From Anoplopoma fimbria (Eukaryota; Chordata; Actinopteri; Perciformes; Anoplopomatidae), in assembly GCF_027596085.1 (NCBI RefSeq), contig NC_072449.1:27241123-27305122 (forward strand): a DNA stretch of 64,000 bases, given 5' to 3'. The position numbers were made by a program, and so were the translations under genes. Shown piece after piece: positions 37,001 to 50,740 of the stretch. Below the pieces are notes generated by a model. It had not been told where the DNA came from and searched no databases. It saw only the letters and a list, made by a program, of their open reading frames with translations. The stretch's first letter is position 1. Each line of letters begins with the position of its first letter.

Positions 37001-40000
37001 GAGATGAGTTTTGATCCTAAGGCCAAGATGCAACGTCTGCAGGAGTTCTGGATCAGCCGAGCCAGCTCTGAGCAGAGGAAAGGTCGAGCTGGTCGCACAG
37101 GTCCAGGAGTGTGTTACCGCCTGTACGCTGAGTCCGATTATGATGCCTTCGCACCTTATCCTGTGCCTGAAATCCACAGAGTTGCTCTGGACTCCCTCAT
37201 TCTTCAGGTAACAATATCCCCTAGAAAGCAGGATGGAAATCTTCTATTTAATTCCTCAATTTCAATAGTTACATTTTAGCTTTATTTATGCTGCCTTGTT
37301 CCTGCAGATGAAGAGCATGTGTCTTGGAGATCCACTTTCTTTTGTCTTCATCGATCCACCGCCTGCTGCTAGTATCCAGACTGCAGTTACTTATCTGAAA
37401 GAGCAGGGAGCGCTGGACGGTCGGGCTGAACTGACCTCGATTGGTAGTTTGCTGGCACAGCTGCCTGTAGATGTGGTCATAGGTAAGATGCCCTTCACCA
37501 AACTCGTATTGTATTATTTCTTTTTTGTCTCATCGATTGTTTTTATGAAGCTGACAACAGAACACACACAGGTGGTGAACAGTTGAGTAAAGTTTAAATT
37601 GCATAACTTCAGGCTTGGTTTCACTTGAAGTAAATATACAAAATATCAATACATTTGTCCATGACGTACTGGAGTTTAAAAGTGATACACATACAGTAGC
37701 AGCTAGATTTAGGTAAGTGTGTGTGTGTTTGTGTTCATTCAGGAAAGATGCTGGTGCTGGGCTCTTTGTTTAACCTGGTGGATCCGGTGTTGACAGTAGC
37801 AGCAGCGCTCAGTGTTCAGTCGCCCTTCCTGCGCAGCTCACAGCACAACCCAGACTGTGCAACTGCACGCCAGCCCCTGCACAGCAACCACGGGGACCCC
37901 TTTACCCTGCTCAACACCTTCAATGCCTGGGTGGAGGTCAGTAATGGAAACATTGTTTGACATTGGCTATTTGATATGAACAGAATAGTCAGATTTGATA
38001 CTTAATTGTACTTAAAACTGTTCATCAACAGGTGAAGGGAGAGAGAGGTGGTGGCTCAAGAAAGTGGTGCAGGAGGAGAGGCCTGGAGGAGCAGCGTCTA
38101 TATGAGATGGTCAACCTACGCAGACAGTTCAAGGTAGGCAACTTATGAAGTAGTTCACACATAAAAAAACAAAACATTTGACAAGTGTTTGATGTGTGAA
38201 CACTATTTTACCATATGAGCTTCCTCTATGGTTGACAGGACTTGCTGAGGAGCCACGGCCTGCTGGATTCGGTGAGAAACACTGCCTCTGGTGGTGACCG
38301 CAGTCAGCGTAGGGAGAGGCTAACGGAGAGGAGGAAGCTGCATCAGCTGAAGAGAGATCATGAGCATCAGGAGAGCAGCAAACGTAAAGTCCTAAGGCTG
38401 GACGAGGGTCAGGACGGAGAGTTCTCCTCAGGATCAGACACAGAGGGAGCCAGCAGAGGAAAGAAGGACAAGGGGGGGGCAGGACAGAACTTGGACATAC
38501 AGGTAACATGAAAAAAGGTTTCTACAAAGCACCCTAAACCTCAACACCAACATTTTACACTCAACTTGTAACTGTAAGGTTCACTAAGAAGAATTAAATA
38601 AAAAAGTTATAGATCTCCCTCTTATTCTTTCAGTCTTTAAAAGAGAGGCATGTGCTGCTTTGTGGATTATATTTGTGTCTGATTGTTTGACATAGCGGTT
38701 TTAGTAGTTTTGTGGGTTCCTGGAAACAGCTGGTAACTTGACATCGAGGAGTCTGACTGGCCAGCACTTAGGATAGTCATCTTTACAGAGAATATCATCT
38801 TGTGCCTTTGTGTATGTTGGGCACAGTAACACTGATCTGTGGTTTCTCTGTGGTGCTGTTTGGCCTACAACAGGAGGTGAAGTTCAAGTTGCGTCACAAT
38901 GTGTCAGAGCTGCAGGAGGCGGCCAGCGTCAGTCAGGACATGTCCTCCCGTCAGCAGGCTTTGCTCAAGTTGCTCCTCTGCCGCGGCCTCTACCCTCAGC
39001 TAGCACTGCCCGATGAACACAACTCCACCCGCAAGGACTCCGAGCAGGTCAGGCCTCCTGTTGCATCCACCCCAGTTTATAAGTTTAGATGATACAATAA
39101 AGGTGTGTGTCAGTAAACCAGTTGTTTCTATAGTGTTGTATTGATCGACTTTCACTTTGTGATTTTACATTGTTTAGGTGTTTCACACAAGGAATAAGCA
39201 GGGAGTGGTGATCCACCCGACTAGCGTGTTTGCCAGCGACCCAGAGGTGTTACAAGTGCCTGAGGATGACACAAGAGAAATTGGTAAAATTCTGTAACAA
39301 CCACTTTCAAAAGTACTCCATGTAGATTTTTAGGTATATTCAAAATTCATAACTCTGCTGTGAAAGCCAACATTTTTAAAAAGTAACACTTTCAGAATAA
39401 CACAAAAACATAATTTTGAAGCAATAAAAGAGATTTAGCATAATAAGAGAGACAAATGTAAAACTTTTAATGGCATGCTTGGTATACACTTACTGTTCAT
39501 AAGAACAAAACACACCTTTAAATTGCAATGGGAGATAAACCTTTCTTATGAAATCTCACTAACAATTCACACTTTATATCTGAATGACTTAAAGCACTGT
39601 CTGAATAATTTAATTATTAATCAGCGATTTACCAAAAACATGTCAATCTGGAAGTGCTTTTAATTCTAGAATAGACCACATCGGTTGTTTGTGACGTTTC
39701 TTTGAAATTCAAGCTGAATGTTCTTCAATGTTGCAAAAACATTATTTAATTTGCTTGTTCTGCACTTCAAGAACAATGGCTGATCTTTTTTTCAGCAGTG
39801 GTCTTATGTGTTTGCAGTTAAACAACTGTATTGGAGGTAATGCACTCCAAATTGCACTGTGTTACATCTAATCCTTGGTATCCTGATCCACTGATGAAGT
39901 CTTTTTGTTTTGTCCTCATATGTCTCTTCCTTTCACTCTCCTTATCGTGCCAACTCTCATCATGTTTTCTTTTGTGTCTCCATCTTTGTCTGTGTTTCCT

Positions 40001-41989
40001 GCCTACAGGGCCCGATAAGCGAGAGAGCAGCAGACACCAGCTGCTAGCCTTCGTCACTCTGTTGGAGACCAACAAGCCATATTTGTCCAACTGTGTGCGG
40101 GTTCCAGCACTGCAAGTTAGTACCAGATGTGTCACAGACCATCATTGTTTTGGGAAACATATCTTTCTTGTATCATGTCCTCTTCCATATTCCCAGCTCT
40201 GGTCCATTCAATGGATTATACAGTAGTATTAAATCTCCATGTGTCTGCGTGTGCTCTCTAGGCTCTGCTGCTGGTAGCAAACTCTGTGGACAGTAACGCT
40301 GACTGTACGCGGCTGGTGGTGGACGGCTGGCTGGAGCTGGAGCTGAGGGAGGCAGAGGAGGCCCTGAAGGTTCTGTCCACAGCTCTTACCCTCAGGACTG
40401 AGTGGGAGCGCCTCCTGTTGGCCCAGCTGGGACAGAGCACGATGGGGGAAGCAGAAGTTAAGGGAGTGTCCCGCAAAGTCATGGAGAAGATGAGTGAAGG
40501 CCTGGTCCGCTTCCTGCTCTACACTGAGGTAGTGATGCAGTGCTGACCTGGTGGTTACAGTATGGAGCCCCCCCAAAACAGGCCTGAAAAGTGGATTATA
40601 CACATTCTTGATGCAATAATACTTGTTTATGTGTGAACTACTGTATGTGTCGATATTGTTCATTTCTACTTTCCCGACATTCTCAGTGACCCAGATGCTC
40701 ATTCACATTTTACATTCTCATTTAATATAGTCTTTTGATAATATACTTCTGACCTTCCTTCCCAGGTCACTTACAGCCTACGGCGACTCACAGCTTTCCA
40801 GACCCAGAACCTGTACATCGGCCCTCAGTGTCAGTCTGAATCTGTCAACAAAGCTCCAGATGTAAACCCGCTGTTTCCAGGAGTTGAGGCCAAGCCAGAC
40901 CCCATTAAAGGAGGCCTGCGTGTCGCTGGCTTCTTCAACTACAACTGTTTAGCTGTGAGTTTGTCTGAAACAGTGGCAATCAAGTCAGGCCTTCTGTTAA
41001 AAGTTAGAAAGAGATGGAAAACTAATGTTACAACTGCTAGCAAAATTGTCCCGTGTTTGGATATGAAATTCCCATTGTGTTTATTTTGTGGGAACTTGTG
41101 TACGTGTGTGTATTGTTCGAGGTCGGTGTTGAAAAGGTGTAGCCTGGACATCACTTTAGTTACAGCTTGGAGCTCCACATTACTTCAGCAACTGAACCAA
41201 ACTGCCCCAGCAGAGCTGCTGGTTAACATCAGAATACAGGTTGAACAGATCGGCTTCCATGTGTAAACTGTTGTGCTTATGTATGAATGTAAAACAGCTT
41301 ATTGTGGCAACATACTTTTCCTGAACAAATACAGGTTACTATTAAATAAAACAGAAGGGTTTAACTTCCCAACAAAATATCTACCAGTCTACCACTAACA
41401 AAATGGTTGCTAGATAGTTAGCTCTTCCCTGAAGTAATATATAAAGAAGTTTGGAATTAAAACATTCAGCCTTCTTTGTTTAAGGCATCTAACTTGAAAT
41501 AAACTGATCTCCAGATCTGACAAAACCTAGTCATTGAACTTTGTATTTCCACTTTATGATTTGCAGGACTCAAAGGATCTCTACAGTGAGTGTTTACGCA
41601 CTTTCTGGAGCTGTCCTAACTGTGACCTCTATATGCCTCTGACTCCTCTGGAGCGCATGCAGCACGAGGCCACCTGCAGGCCAGCAGGAGAACAGCAGCA
41701 GCCAGAGGAAGGTCAGTAATGTCTTATGTTGATATACATTTTAGAGGTATCTGTTGGTATTCGATCACTTGAACACATGCAACAACTGACTTCACACTTG
41801 TTACGAGATGAATTATTTGAGGCTAATTGTGTGTTTGTGTTTTCAGAGCCAGAGGGTGGAAAGGCTGGCTCCTCCTCAGTGTCCAGTCTTAACAGAGTTT
41901 ATCACTGTGATGTCTGTAATGAAGACCTGACCCTCACCTCCACTGAGATCCTCAAACACAAAAGGCAGCACATGTATTCTGCCAAGTAA
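34023..41989 (+). CDS. dhx34: DEAH-family RNA helicase DHX34, with a one-base frameshift in exon 1
   Basis: RNA helicase of nonsense-mediated decay, acting with UPF1 and SMG1. Exons: 34023-34681, 35845-36156, 36440-36694, 36796-36898, 36990-37207, 37308-37482, 37743-37936, 38032-38133, 38239-38502, 38874-39047, 39178-39283, 40009-40115, 40262-40528, 40766-40954, 41567-41711, 41847-41989. With the frame corrected the product is about 1137 aa (human 1143). Motifs: Walker [10 protein letters not shown] (about residue 169), the DEAH-type box as [11 protein letters not shown] in [20 protein letters not shown], the HA2/OB region, and two C-terminal zinc-binding stretches (CPNC...H...C; CDVC...H...H). 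The frame from ATG 34023 is correct to about 34505. Helicase coding then continues in the next frame from [11 protein letters not shown]; as written, translation stops at 34596-34598 after 191 codons. The third intron appears to begin with GC. All later exons are intact, so this is a functional gene with an assembly error or a recent lesion, not an old pseudogene. Confidence 0.95.
34746..35105. repeat. Interspersed repeat with (CATTA)n end, copy 2 (dhx34 intron 1)
   Basis: It starts with a short CATTA array (34746-34771). The next 185 bp differ from the copy at 20413-20582 by only a handful of substitutions and small indels. This copy runs further, into about five diverged 25-30 bp units carrying the core ATAAGTGCA or GTAAGTGCA (about 34970-35100). 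A fragment at 35413-35440 (TTTATTGATCCCAGGGAATT) is a separate LINE-tail-like remnant in reverse orientation. Confidence 0.78.
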
Positions 41990-42927
41990 CTGACTTCAGC
42001 ATCTAAAGAACAACAATTACTCACAACTTGTGTCTGTTCTTTCGAGGACAGATATGAGTTCATAGAATGAAGTTGTTGTTGTTGTTGTTGTTGTTACATT
42101 TGTGTCACCGTTCTTCTACCCATTTGTACTTGAGAAACTTTATTAAAGTGCTATGACTTTCCTCTTATTGTCACTGGATGTATTTTTTATGTAGCCCTCT
42201 TCATAGTTCTGTTCTTTTGGGAGATATCCACATTTGTAAAATCTACTCTCCCAAAATAAATGTTAAAAAATGTCAACTTATTCAAAGGCTGGAAACAAAA
42301 GAACAATTGCTATTTTTTTCTCATATTCCTTATAGCATTATTGAATAATTATAGAACACACCTTTTATCAGGTTTCAGGGAAAAGGCACAGTAAGTTTAT
42401 GACATGCACATGTGAGCGAGAAGAAGACACTGATTTAAAATATAGAGTGAGGGTTTAATAATGATACAAACCCACGATATGTAACACCTCAAAGCAGCAC
42501 ATTGGCACAAAGTCAGAAGTAAGACAGCACGGAAGATAAAAACCTGTCTCAAAAAAATAAAGAATCAGAATAAATATCTCAATAAATAAATAAACAGGTA
42601 ATATCTCATTAATTACTTTAAACTAATAAATACGTACATTTGAAAATATGCACATTGGCAGAAATCAATGACCCAAAAAGTAAATAGTACTTAACACAGA
42701 GTTACTTAGAAATCATAAGTTATTGATTACTCAAATCAAAAGGCACATTTATTAAGATGTAAGAATGGGGCCTGCAATTGTGACCGCATGACTGTCAGTA
42801 CTGAACCCTAACACCATTTCTGAACCAGAAGTAGCAAACTGTGTGCAATGGCTTTACTAGTTCTGTATATCTGCACCATCAAGTCAAAGTGTGTCCGTGT
42901 GCAGGTCTATGCATCGCAGATTTGTGG

Positions 42928-42963
<36 letters not shown>

Positions 42964-45659
42964 GGACAAGGGGTTAATTTAGGATCAAGGAATGGCAGTC
43001 TTGTGACTGAGTTTGTGTTTCCTGCAGGTGTGACAGCATGTCTTTTTTTTGTTTCTTCTTTTTATAAGTGGCAGGCTGGCCTCGAAGTAAAGATGACTGT
43101 ACCATAACCGAGAGGTCAAGGGTCATGTTCATCAGCAGTTGTGTGTCCTGACTCTGAACCCTACTTACTGCCTGTTCACTCACTTTAAGTCACTTTGGAT
43201 AAAAAAGTTCTTGGCTAAACCTAAAATGTAAATAATCTGGTGAAGCTTCTGAAAGGTTCATTCTGCCATAATTCAAAGTCTACAAGGTGACTTCCTTATA
43301 CAGAGCGTACTGTACGTATTCTCAAATGACATTTTAAAGGATTTAGAGCAATCCCCCCACAGATTCTCTACACTCCTGGGATATCATCAATCTGTGATGT
43401 TCGGTGCATTTCATGAGTTATTTTGAGAATATTTGTCTCACAGTCTGTTTCAATGTCTACCTTGCTTTCTTAAATGTTTAAAGAAATTGTTCAACAACTC
43501 AAAGAAAAGCAGGTGTAAGCATTTTGCATCCAGTATTTGTCTCTTCATGTCGGCCAAGAGACCAACAAAAACACTTATAGGGATATTAGAGCCTCCGTTT
43601 TTTGGGTTGTCACAAAAATTGGGATTTTATGAATCTTGTGTGTGAATTGCGGTCAAGAGGCAAATTTCTGTAGAGAAACTGGTGTCTCCAACTCTTCTAG
43701 AATATATATTTACCTTGAATGATTGTTAAACAATGGTGTGGGGAGGCTAAACAAAAGGCCTGTGCTCTTTGATTCATTGGCATATTACGATTTTTGAAAT
43801 ATTGTGTTGGCAAAACCAGTTAGAGCTGTGATTGAAATAGATTTTATATCCACCCTAGGCCAGTTATTCATTAAGAATAAAAAATATACCACCAATCAGA
43901 AAAATAGACACAGAAATGCAAGGTACATCACCAGAAGCATGTTTTAAAGGGGGTGAATTCATATTTAAGCCCAGCTATAAACTTGCAAAATGCCTGACTT
44001 CCTCACAAACTATGTAGCTTCCTCAGCACCTTGAGTCGAATCAGAACTTCAAGGATGTTTTACATCGTCACACCACCTGCTAAGAGGCAGCGGGAAACTT
44101 TGAATAGGGTTAGGACAGGACTTAAAATAGCAGCTTTTTGACTTCAAACTTAAAGCAACATTCAGCAAACACATCTGCCACTGTGCCCAAACAAAGACCT
44201 GACGCCATTGGTCTTTTTCAAGTTAATGTGTCTCTATTCTCATCACAGGGTCTACAGTCTACAGCACGCACGTGTAAATGTCACACATGTGAGCTGTGTG
44301 CTGCTGCTCAAAGACAAGTTTGTGTTCATATTTATAATTTCTGTTTGATATTGAACACAGTAACACACTACAGTATTCAGTTCCAACACTTTTCAATTAT
44401 GTTTGTCCTAACTTGAGCAACTGGTACAAAAATACTCTTTCAATACATTGTTCATTGCACTTCTTTTTTTTTTTGGTGGCGTCTCATCCAAAGGCCTATA
44501 CACATCTACAGATTGTTAAGCATGGGGTCCTGTTTTGTTTTTCTTTGGGGTTGGGACTGTACGGTCTTTGTGTACATTAGGTAGAATAGACTCGCTCAGA
44601 GGCCTCAGTTGTAAGCACCTTGACTGATTTAACAAGTACAGTGGTGGGATGTGATGTTTTCTATTAATAATATTGAAAATACATGGAAAGATGAAAAAAT
44701 GTGTGTGTAAAGTGAGGGTGTTTAATGTTCGACACATATTCTTAATTTTCTTTTCTTTTTTTTAGAAAACAAAAATAACCTTGTGTTTGGTTACAAAGGA
44801 CCATAACGAATCACATTGTGACTTTTAAGTCTTTGTGGTTGTCATTGCAACTTCCCTTAACATTAATTGTCCCTTTGCAGTTTATAACCTTTCTTCCACT
44901 GTGGCCTACTACTTTAACCCAAAGACAACACAAGTAGTCTCAGATGCTCATACTGTCTTGAAGACTGCACTCACTCATGCTCACTCTCTCCAAACCTCTG
45001 TCCCCTTCCTCCTTTTGATTTCTTAACCAGGGTTGAGTAACATCTGAGGTAAAATTAGAGGTAAAGGGTGACATCTGTTTATCTGACTGATAAACAGGCC
45101 AACATGAAACAAATAACTTCCCCAAGATATCTTGTTTGTGAGTACGTGTTAGTGTGTGCCATTGGGGGATTCTGTCAATATGTTTTACATTTAATAAAAT
45201 ATACCAATTTAAATTATAACAATCATATATATAAACATCTTTAGTTTTTTGTGTTTTTCTTTCTAAATAAAAAAAACCAGACATTTGAAACAGTGTACAC
45301 ATCATCGTTGCCTCTGCCACTCTCTTACTGTCATAAAGTCTATGACCGCTAATTCTAGATCAGCCGACCCTCAGTAAATCCACTATGAAGGCTCCAGATG
45401 ACTCCCACAGAGCCTGGTCTGAGTGTAGTGCACCATCAGCAGGCAAGGACCAGTGAGGAAGGCCCAAGGTTGAAAAGAGAACGAGCGGAATGCAGTGGAA
45501 GGCCGTGGGGCTTTGGAGGGCCCCGTCGGAGGTCTGGGTCTACTGAGAGCACTGTTCCACCTGCTAAGCTCCACCTCCTGCGTCCCTACAGATGCTCTCC
45601 CCTCTCAACACCTAGACCTCCTTGGTCCTGGGAACCACTCCCACCCCCTCCGCCTGGCC
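41990..45659. other. Convergent intergenic region: dhx34 3' UTR and spred3 3' UTR
   Basis: The two genes point at each other. On the + strand, ATTAAA near 42142 and AATAAA at 42255-42260 could end dhx34. The spred3 3' UTR enters from the right, with an end I cannot fix. A (GTT)n run lies at about 42074-42095 and a (TG)n run at 42932-42961. A degraded copy of the SINE 3' end (CACTTTGGATAAAA near 43190) suggests an old insertion at roughly 42950-43230. No conserved ORF was found. Confidence 0.5.
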
Positions 45660-48600
45660 TCATCGGACCGCCTTGTGCTTTCCCCCACAGCAGCCACACC
45701 TCTCCCCACACCGCAGGCAGGCGCGCAAAGGCAGGTAGCAGCACATGCAGGGCACGAAGAGCGACAGGGCCAGGAGGGCCAACCAGCGGGCACAGCAAAG
45801 GGGGTGCGGGTGGCCCCCCAAAGAGTCATCACACGAGCAAGGCTCCCAGAACTCTCCCTCGGAGTCCGACATGCAGTGGTAGAGCAGACTCTCTGCACAC
45901 CACACACAGGTCCACTGGCGCAGGCAGTGCAGGGCCGGGTCTGGGGCATCTCTGCAGCGGCCCCGCCCGTTCTCCGAAGCGCTGAAAACAGAGCGGCAGT
46001 ACACACAGCGTGATGAGCATGACGATGAAGCCTGAGGACACGGGCTGTCGTCGTCCGGGGAGATTGCCCCCGGGTCGACCCCGCCGCTGCTGGCCCCTCC
46101 TCCTCTCTTTCGAGTCCGTGACCGGGGCGTGGCCAGTGAGGTGTGGATGCAGCAGGGAGAGGGCGATCCTTTGCACGTCTCCTGGGGTGAGCCAGCAGCT
46201 GAGGACGAGCATGACACTGCGTTGGGCATGGACATACAGGTGGGCGATGACGAGGACAGCCGCTGGGAAGCTTTACTGTCCAGGCTCACCGTCACGTCGC
46301 AGCCCGCCGTCCCCACTCCTGCCAGGTCCTTCTCAAAGCGAACCACGCACAGCTCTGACTTGTCCTGCAGACTCCCTCCACCACTGACAACCACACCCCC
46401 GGTCAGCCCCCCAACCATAGTCCTAGTGGCCCCCGCCCGTCGGTAGTCCTCATAACCTCGAGAACCCCACAGGTCCTTGCAAGGATCCACACTGCGTAGG
46501 TCCCCCTCCTCCAGCAGAGAGATGGTGGGTGAGAGGGGGGACAGAGGAGATGAGGCCGCTTGACCGACAGGAGGAGTAGGTGGAGCAGGAGGTGGGGGCG
46601 GGGGCGCTGGCGGATTCAACACAGCCGTCATTTGTGAGAGCTGGTGCTGTCCCGGCCTGCTGTGGATCTGTGGAGAGGGTATAGAATTACAGAGTGAGTC
46701 AGGAACAGTGTGTACTGTGGCAGCAGTTACAGAAGGTTTCATCTCTAGCATATCTCAAATAGGAAGAACTGAAATGATGGAAAACAATTTTGATACGATT
46801 TTATTCTATGGGATGGCAGTGGGTTGTTTAAATACTAACATTACTTTACGTAGAATAAATAAAAGTCCAAGTGTCGACTTAAGGGCGGAGAAAGAGGGGG
46901 GAAGAAATAAACTTCCCATCTCTTTTTTATTGCTCTGAATGTGTAAATTTCAGACATCACGGATTTTGCAGGGAACCCCAAAAGGAGGAAGAAGAATGTG
47001 GGAAGGAACCATTCTTAGTAATCACCAATAGAGCTCACAAGTGTAACAGGAACATGTTACGTGACAGATCAACTGGAAATAGTAACATGTGCCTGTTTCT
47101 TTGATCATCTTATTATCACAATGAGGTTCCAATGGTAGACTTGGAGCAGCAGGTGTTACCTGAGCAGGTGTCTGAGTTGTGACAGCATGGCTGGATCCGA
47201 AACTAAATTCTTCCGACCGTACAAAGCAGGTAGACGACGACTCGCTTGTCACTATGGTGATGGGTTTGGGCAGCATCTCCTTTCTGCTGTTGGATGACGA
47301 CTCACTTCCTGTATGAGACTGGCAGAAGCTTCATGTCATCCCACAAGTCAAAAACACCAATAACTGCACGGGGGCAACGTGGCAGAGTAAATGAGCCATT
47401 TCTAGATAACAAATGCTCAACCGACAAACTACTCAGATACTCACAGCTTGTCCATCATCCTCAGTGTCGGCCTCTTCTGGTGTGGAGGACGAGGGCGAGT
47501 CAGAGCCTTGATAACATTAATAGAGAGGATTTAGGTTTTGCCAATTGGAACGTAACTGGTGACAGTTCTTATAGGTGACTCATGTATCTCTACCTCTGTC
47601 GAGCTTGTCTATGACGAGCTGCAGCCCTTTCTCAAAGGAGATGGCATCGGCAGGGCTCTGGAACGTAAGGCCAAACTTTCGATCTTCTACTCGCCAGTGA
47701 TGGAAGATGGGGTTCACCTTATTGTACACTAACCCCCTTTGCACTGCGCACTCCAACACCGGCTAAAGACACAAATGGCAATCGCAGCAACATAAGAAGT
47801 TAGTTCACCAACCAAGATGTACCCTTTCCTCAAAATCATGGCCCAGCATAAAATGAATCTACAGTCTTTAGATGGTGTTGAGGAGCAACGTGGCACCAAA
47901 GACAGCCATAACACACACGCACACACTCACTGCTCGATCTCGCAGCCGTTCTCCACGTATGATGTATTCTCTCCGGCCCCTGCCGTCATGACTCCGGCCT
48001 TTACATATCACCACATGACTGAGGCCACCACCTCCAAGGGGCACCCAACCGCCACTGGAGTCATCACGTGTCATCACCACTGCACGAACACGCACACTGC
48101 CAGGGAAGCCAAGAGAGTGAGCAGAGGCCCAGGTTGATTAAACAACACAATGATATAGGCTACACTGTCAAACACACACAAATACACGCACACCTGCATG
48201 CACTGATACGCACATTCATTCATTCATTCAGCTGAAAAAAAACAAACCCAGATCGACTTGCACAATACAAAAATGCAGTACTAATTTCAGTGTGAGGCAA
48301 CTGTTTCAGCCCTGTTGAACTAAGATTGCAAGATGAAATTCACACAAAGAAGACAGAATTGACAGCTCGGGACGTTGCAACATGTGACGGCTCAAAGGCC
48401 TATCATACAGTAGCCTCAAAGTCATGGCTGTATTTACTAATCTAAGATCACGTGATTGAGGTAAATACGATTTTCATTAGCATGTGGTGACGGTAAACAA
48501 AAAACAAAAAAAGGAAAATCAAGAAACATTTGGACAATGTGGTTTGGCGTTATACATGCATGTAAAAACTGGAAGAATAAAGGAAGTATATTGAGCAAAT

Positions 48601-49701
48601 GGATAGAAAGAAAGCCAGCGTTGAGGAGGAGAGCGATGGCCAAATGGGAGGAGGGAGGAAGAATGAGTGTTTCCCAGATAGATGTATCAATGAACGCACC
48701 CATTCGCCATCAGAGGCCCCTTCTTGCATTCTTGCAAAAGGAAGCTCTGCCCTCTCCCATCGGCTGAATAATTCAGCACCGCAGTTCTACATGTGCATGT
48801 TTTCTTATTCTCAAATCACACTGAATCTTAAGTGTTGCAATTATTTTTTTTTCCCCTTCCCAGACGCTCTTTTTTTCCTCCATTACGCCCCTGCTGAACA
48901 CACTCATTAACACACCCCAGATATTATGTTATCTTTTTTTTTTTTTTTTTTTTTTTTATGAATGGGGAAGTGCAAGACTGTAGATGAAACATGTATAAGG
49001 CCTAAATACAATGCAATGGCGTGCAGGGAAAAAAAAGGGAAGGAAAAGGGAATGAGTGGGTGAGAATGGAAATGGGAGATGGGGGGAGGGGGCCAGATTA
49101 GAAAAAAGGGAAGGAGGAGAGGAGGGGTGAGGATGAGGAGAAAAAAATCACATTTCATTCATAAAGTTTGGCTTTAAAAATCATAATGAAACCCTGAGAC
49201 ACGTTGATAAAAATCACAACGCCTCCATCCCTCCCTCGTCTTACTGTAGTCTTGAATGATGCGATTCTGGCCCCAAATCCACATATTTCTCTTTTTTCCC
49301 CTGTACATTTTACACATTGACTTATTTCATAACTGTTTTTTTACCAATCTCTGACCACGCATTTAGTCCTGAATTGTTGCATAGCTTTCTGTTGTGTTTC
49401 TTTCTACCAGTCTAAAAAGAACAGGTCCACATGCAGGTGGCTTAACATTTATCACACATGGATATATATCAGAAATGGGGTGTATGCTGCTGATTCAAGA
49501 CGACGTAATGGTGTTTTTATTCTAGGCAGCCTGCTAAATTGTAGAGCACCGAGTGTGAGAATAGTGCATGATGCTGGGTTGGTGTAACATTGATGGCGGT
49601 GGTGTTCTTTCTATCCGTTTTTGCAGAAGGCTGCATATATATATATATATATATATGTGCAATGTTAAAAATGAAAATGTAAGGACTTACTCGCCCTCCA
49701 T
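45660..49701 (-). CDS. spred3: Sprouty-related EVH1 domain protein 3, complete
   Basis: Membrane-associated inhibitor of Ras/Raf/ERK signalling. Exons on the minus strand, in transcript order: 49691-49701, 47931-48096, 47594-47762, 47445-47506, 47160-47318, 45660-46667 (524 aa). The first coding exon is only ATG GAG GGC GA, ending in a perfect GTAAGT donor; joined, the N-terminus reads [20 protein letters not shown]. Exons 2-3 form the EVH1 domain ([33 protein letters not shown]). The middle is Ser- and Pro-rich, with a GYEDYRRAG motif like the remnant kit-binding segment of human SPRED3. The C-terminal Cys-rich Sprouty domain ([32 protein letters not shown]) ends [31 protein letters not shown] and the nearby psmd8 favour spred3 over spred1/2. 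Transcription converges with dhx34. Confidence 0.93.
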
Positions 49702-49742
49702 GGCTCGGTGTTGCCCGCCGCTTGCAGCAGCCCACCCCAGGG

Positions 49743-49787
<45 letters not shown>

Positions 49788-49968
49788 ATCCTCCTTTCAG
49801 GAAACACTCACATTCTCTCTCTATCTGCTCTCATTTTCCTAATCTCTCTCTCTCTTCCTCTCTCTCTCTCTCCACCTTGATGTCGTTTCGGTGTATCAGG
49901 ATAGGCTTGAGGTTGCAGCAGCCATTTTCCGCTGGCAGCATCCTCCCTCTCCCTCCCTCCCTCCTTCT

Positions 49969-50005
<37 letters not shown>
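49634..50005. repeat. (AT)n plus long CT/GA-rich tract around spred3 exon 1
   Basis: An (AT)n run at about 49634-49656 lies in spred3 intron 1. Pyrimidine-rich DNA from about 49744 to 50005 includes near-perfect (CT)n blocks at 49745-49780 and 49974-50005. Read on the gene strand this is a GA-rich tract ending about 40 bp before the spred3 start codon, so it falls in the promoter or 5' UTR. A 24-base T run at about 48934-48957 lies in intron 1. Confidence 0.85.
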
Positions 50006-50008
<3 letters not shown>

Positions 50009-50124
50009 CTCTTTCTCACTCTGTCCTGTGCCAACACATCCTCACTAATCATTGACAGCATCGTGGCTTTAGGTGGGCTATAGGGTTTGTCCATGTCAGG
50101 AATATAAGTAAAATCAAATATTAT

Positions 50125-50740
50125 ATTATTATTATTATTATTATTATTATATTATTTATTGATCCCCAAGCAGACAATAAATACACATACTATACACATA
50201 CTATACAACTGCACAGACAATAAATACACATACTATACAACTACACAGACAATAAATACACATACTATACAACTACACAGACAATAAATACACATACTAT
50301 ACAACTACACAGACAATAAATACACATACTATACAACTACACAGACAATAAATACACATACTATACAACTACACAGACAATAAATACACATACTATACAA
50401 CTACACAGACAACAATAAATACACATACTATACAACTACACAGACAATAAATACACATACTATACAACTACACAGACAATAAATACACATACTATACAAC
50501 TACACAGACAATAAATACACATACTATACAACTACACAGACAATAAATACACATACTATACTATAAATACACATACTATACAACTACACAGACAATAAAT
50601 ACACATACAACTACACAGACAATAAATATACATACAACTACACAGACAATAAATACACATACTATACAACTACACAGACAATAAATACACATACTATACA
50701 ACTACACAGACAATAAATACACATATTATACAATAAAATA
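50125..50740. repeat. 32-bp minisatellite next to a LINE-tail remnant
   Basis: A (TTA)n stretch and the words TTTATTGATCCCCAAG (about 50154-50169), typical of a fish LINE 3' end in reverse, are followed by about 17 tandem copies of a 32-bp unit (ACAATAAATACACATACTAT plus ACAACTACACAG). Most copies are identical. A few have lost 7 to 10 bases (for example near 50610-50640) and one has a short internal duplication near 50560. The array ends in A-rich DNA near 50740-50790. Confidence 0.93.

Noticed and set aside
45398..46446. Long plus-strand open frames (up to 195 codons) opposite the last spred3 exon
   Set aside because: They are GC-rich antisense shadows of the conserved spred3 coding exon and show no recognisable domain.
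49568..50083. 171-codon open frame rich in Ser-Leu
   Set aside because: It is translated (CT)n repeat, not a protein.
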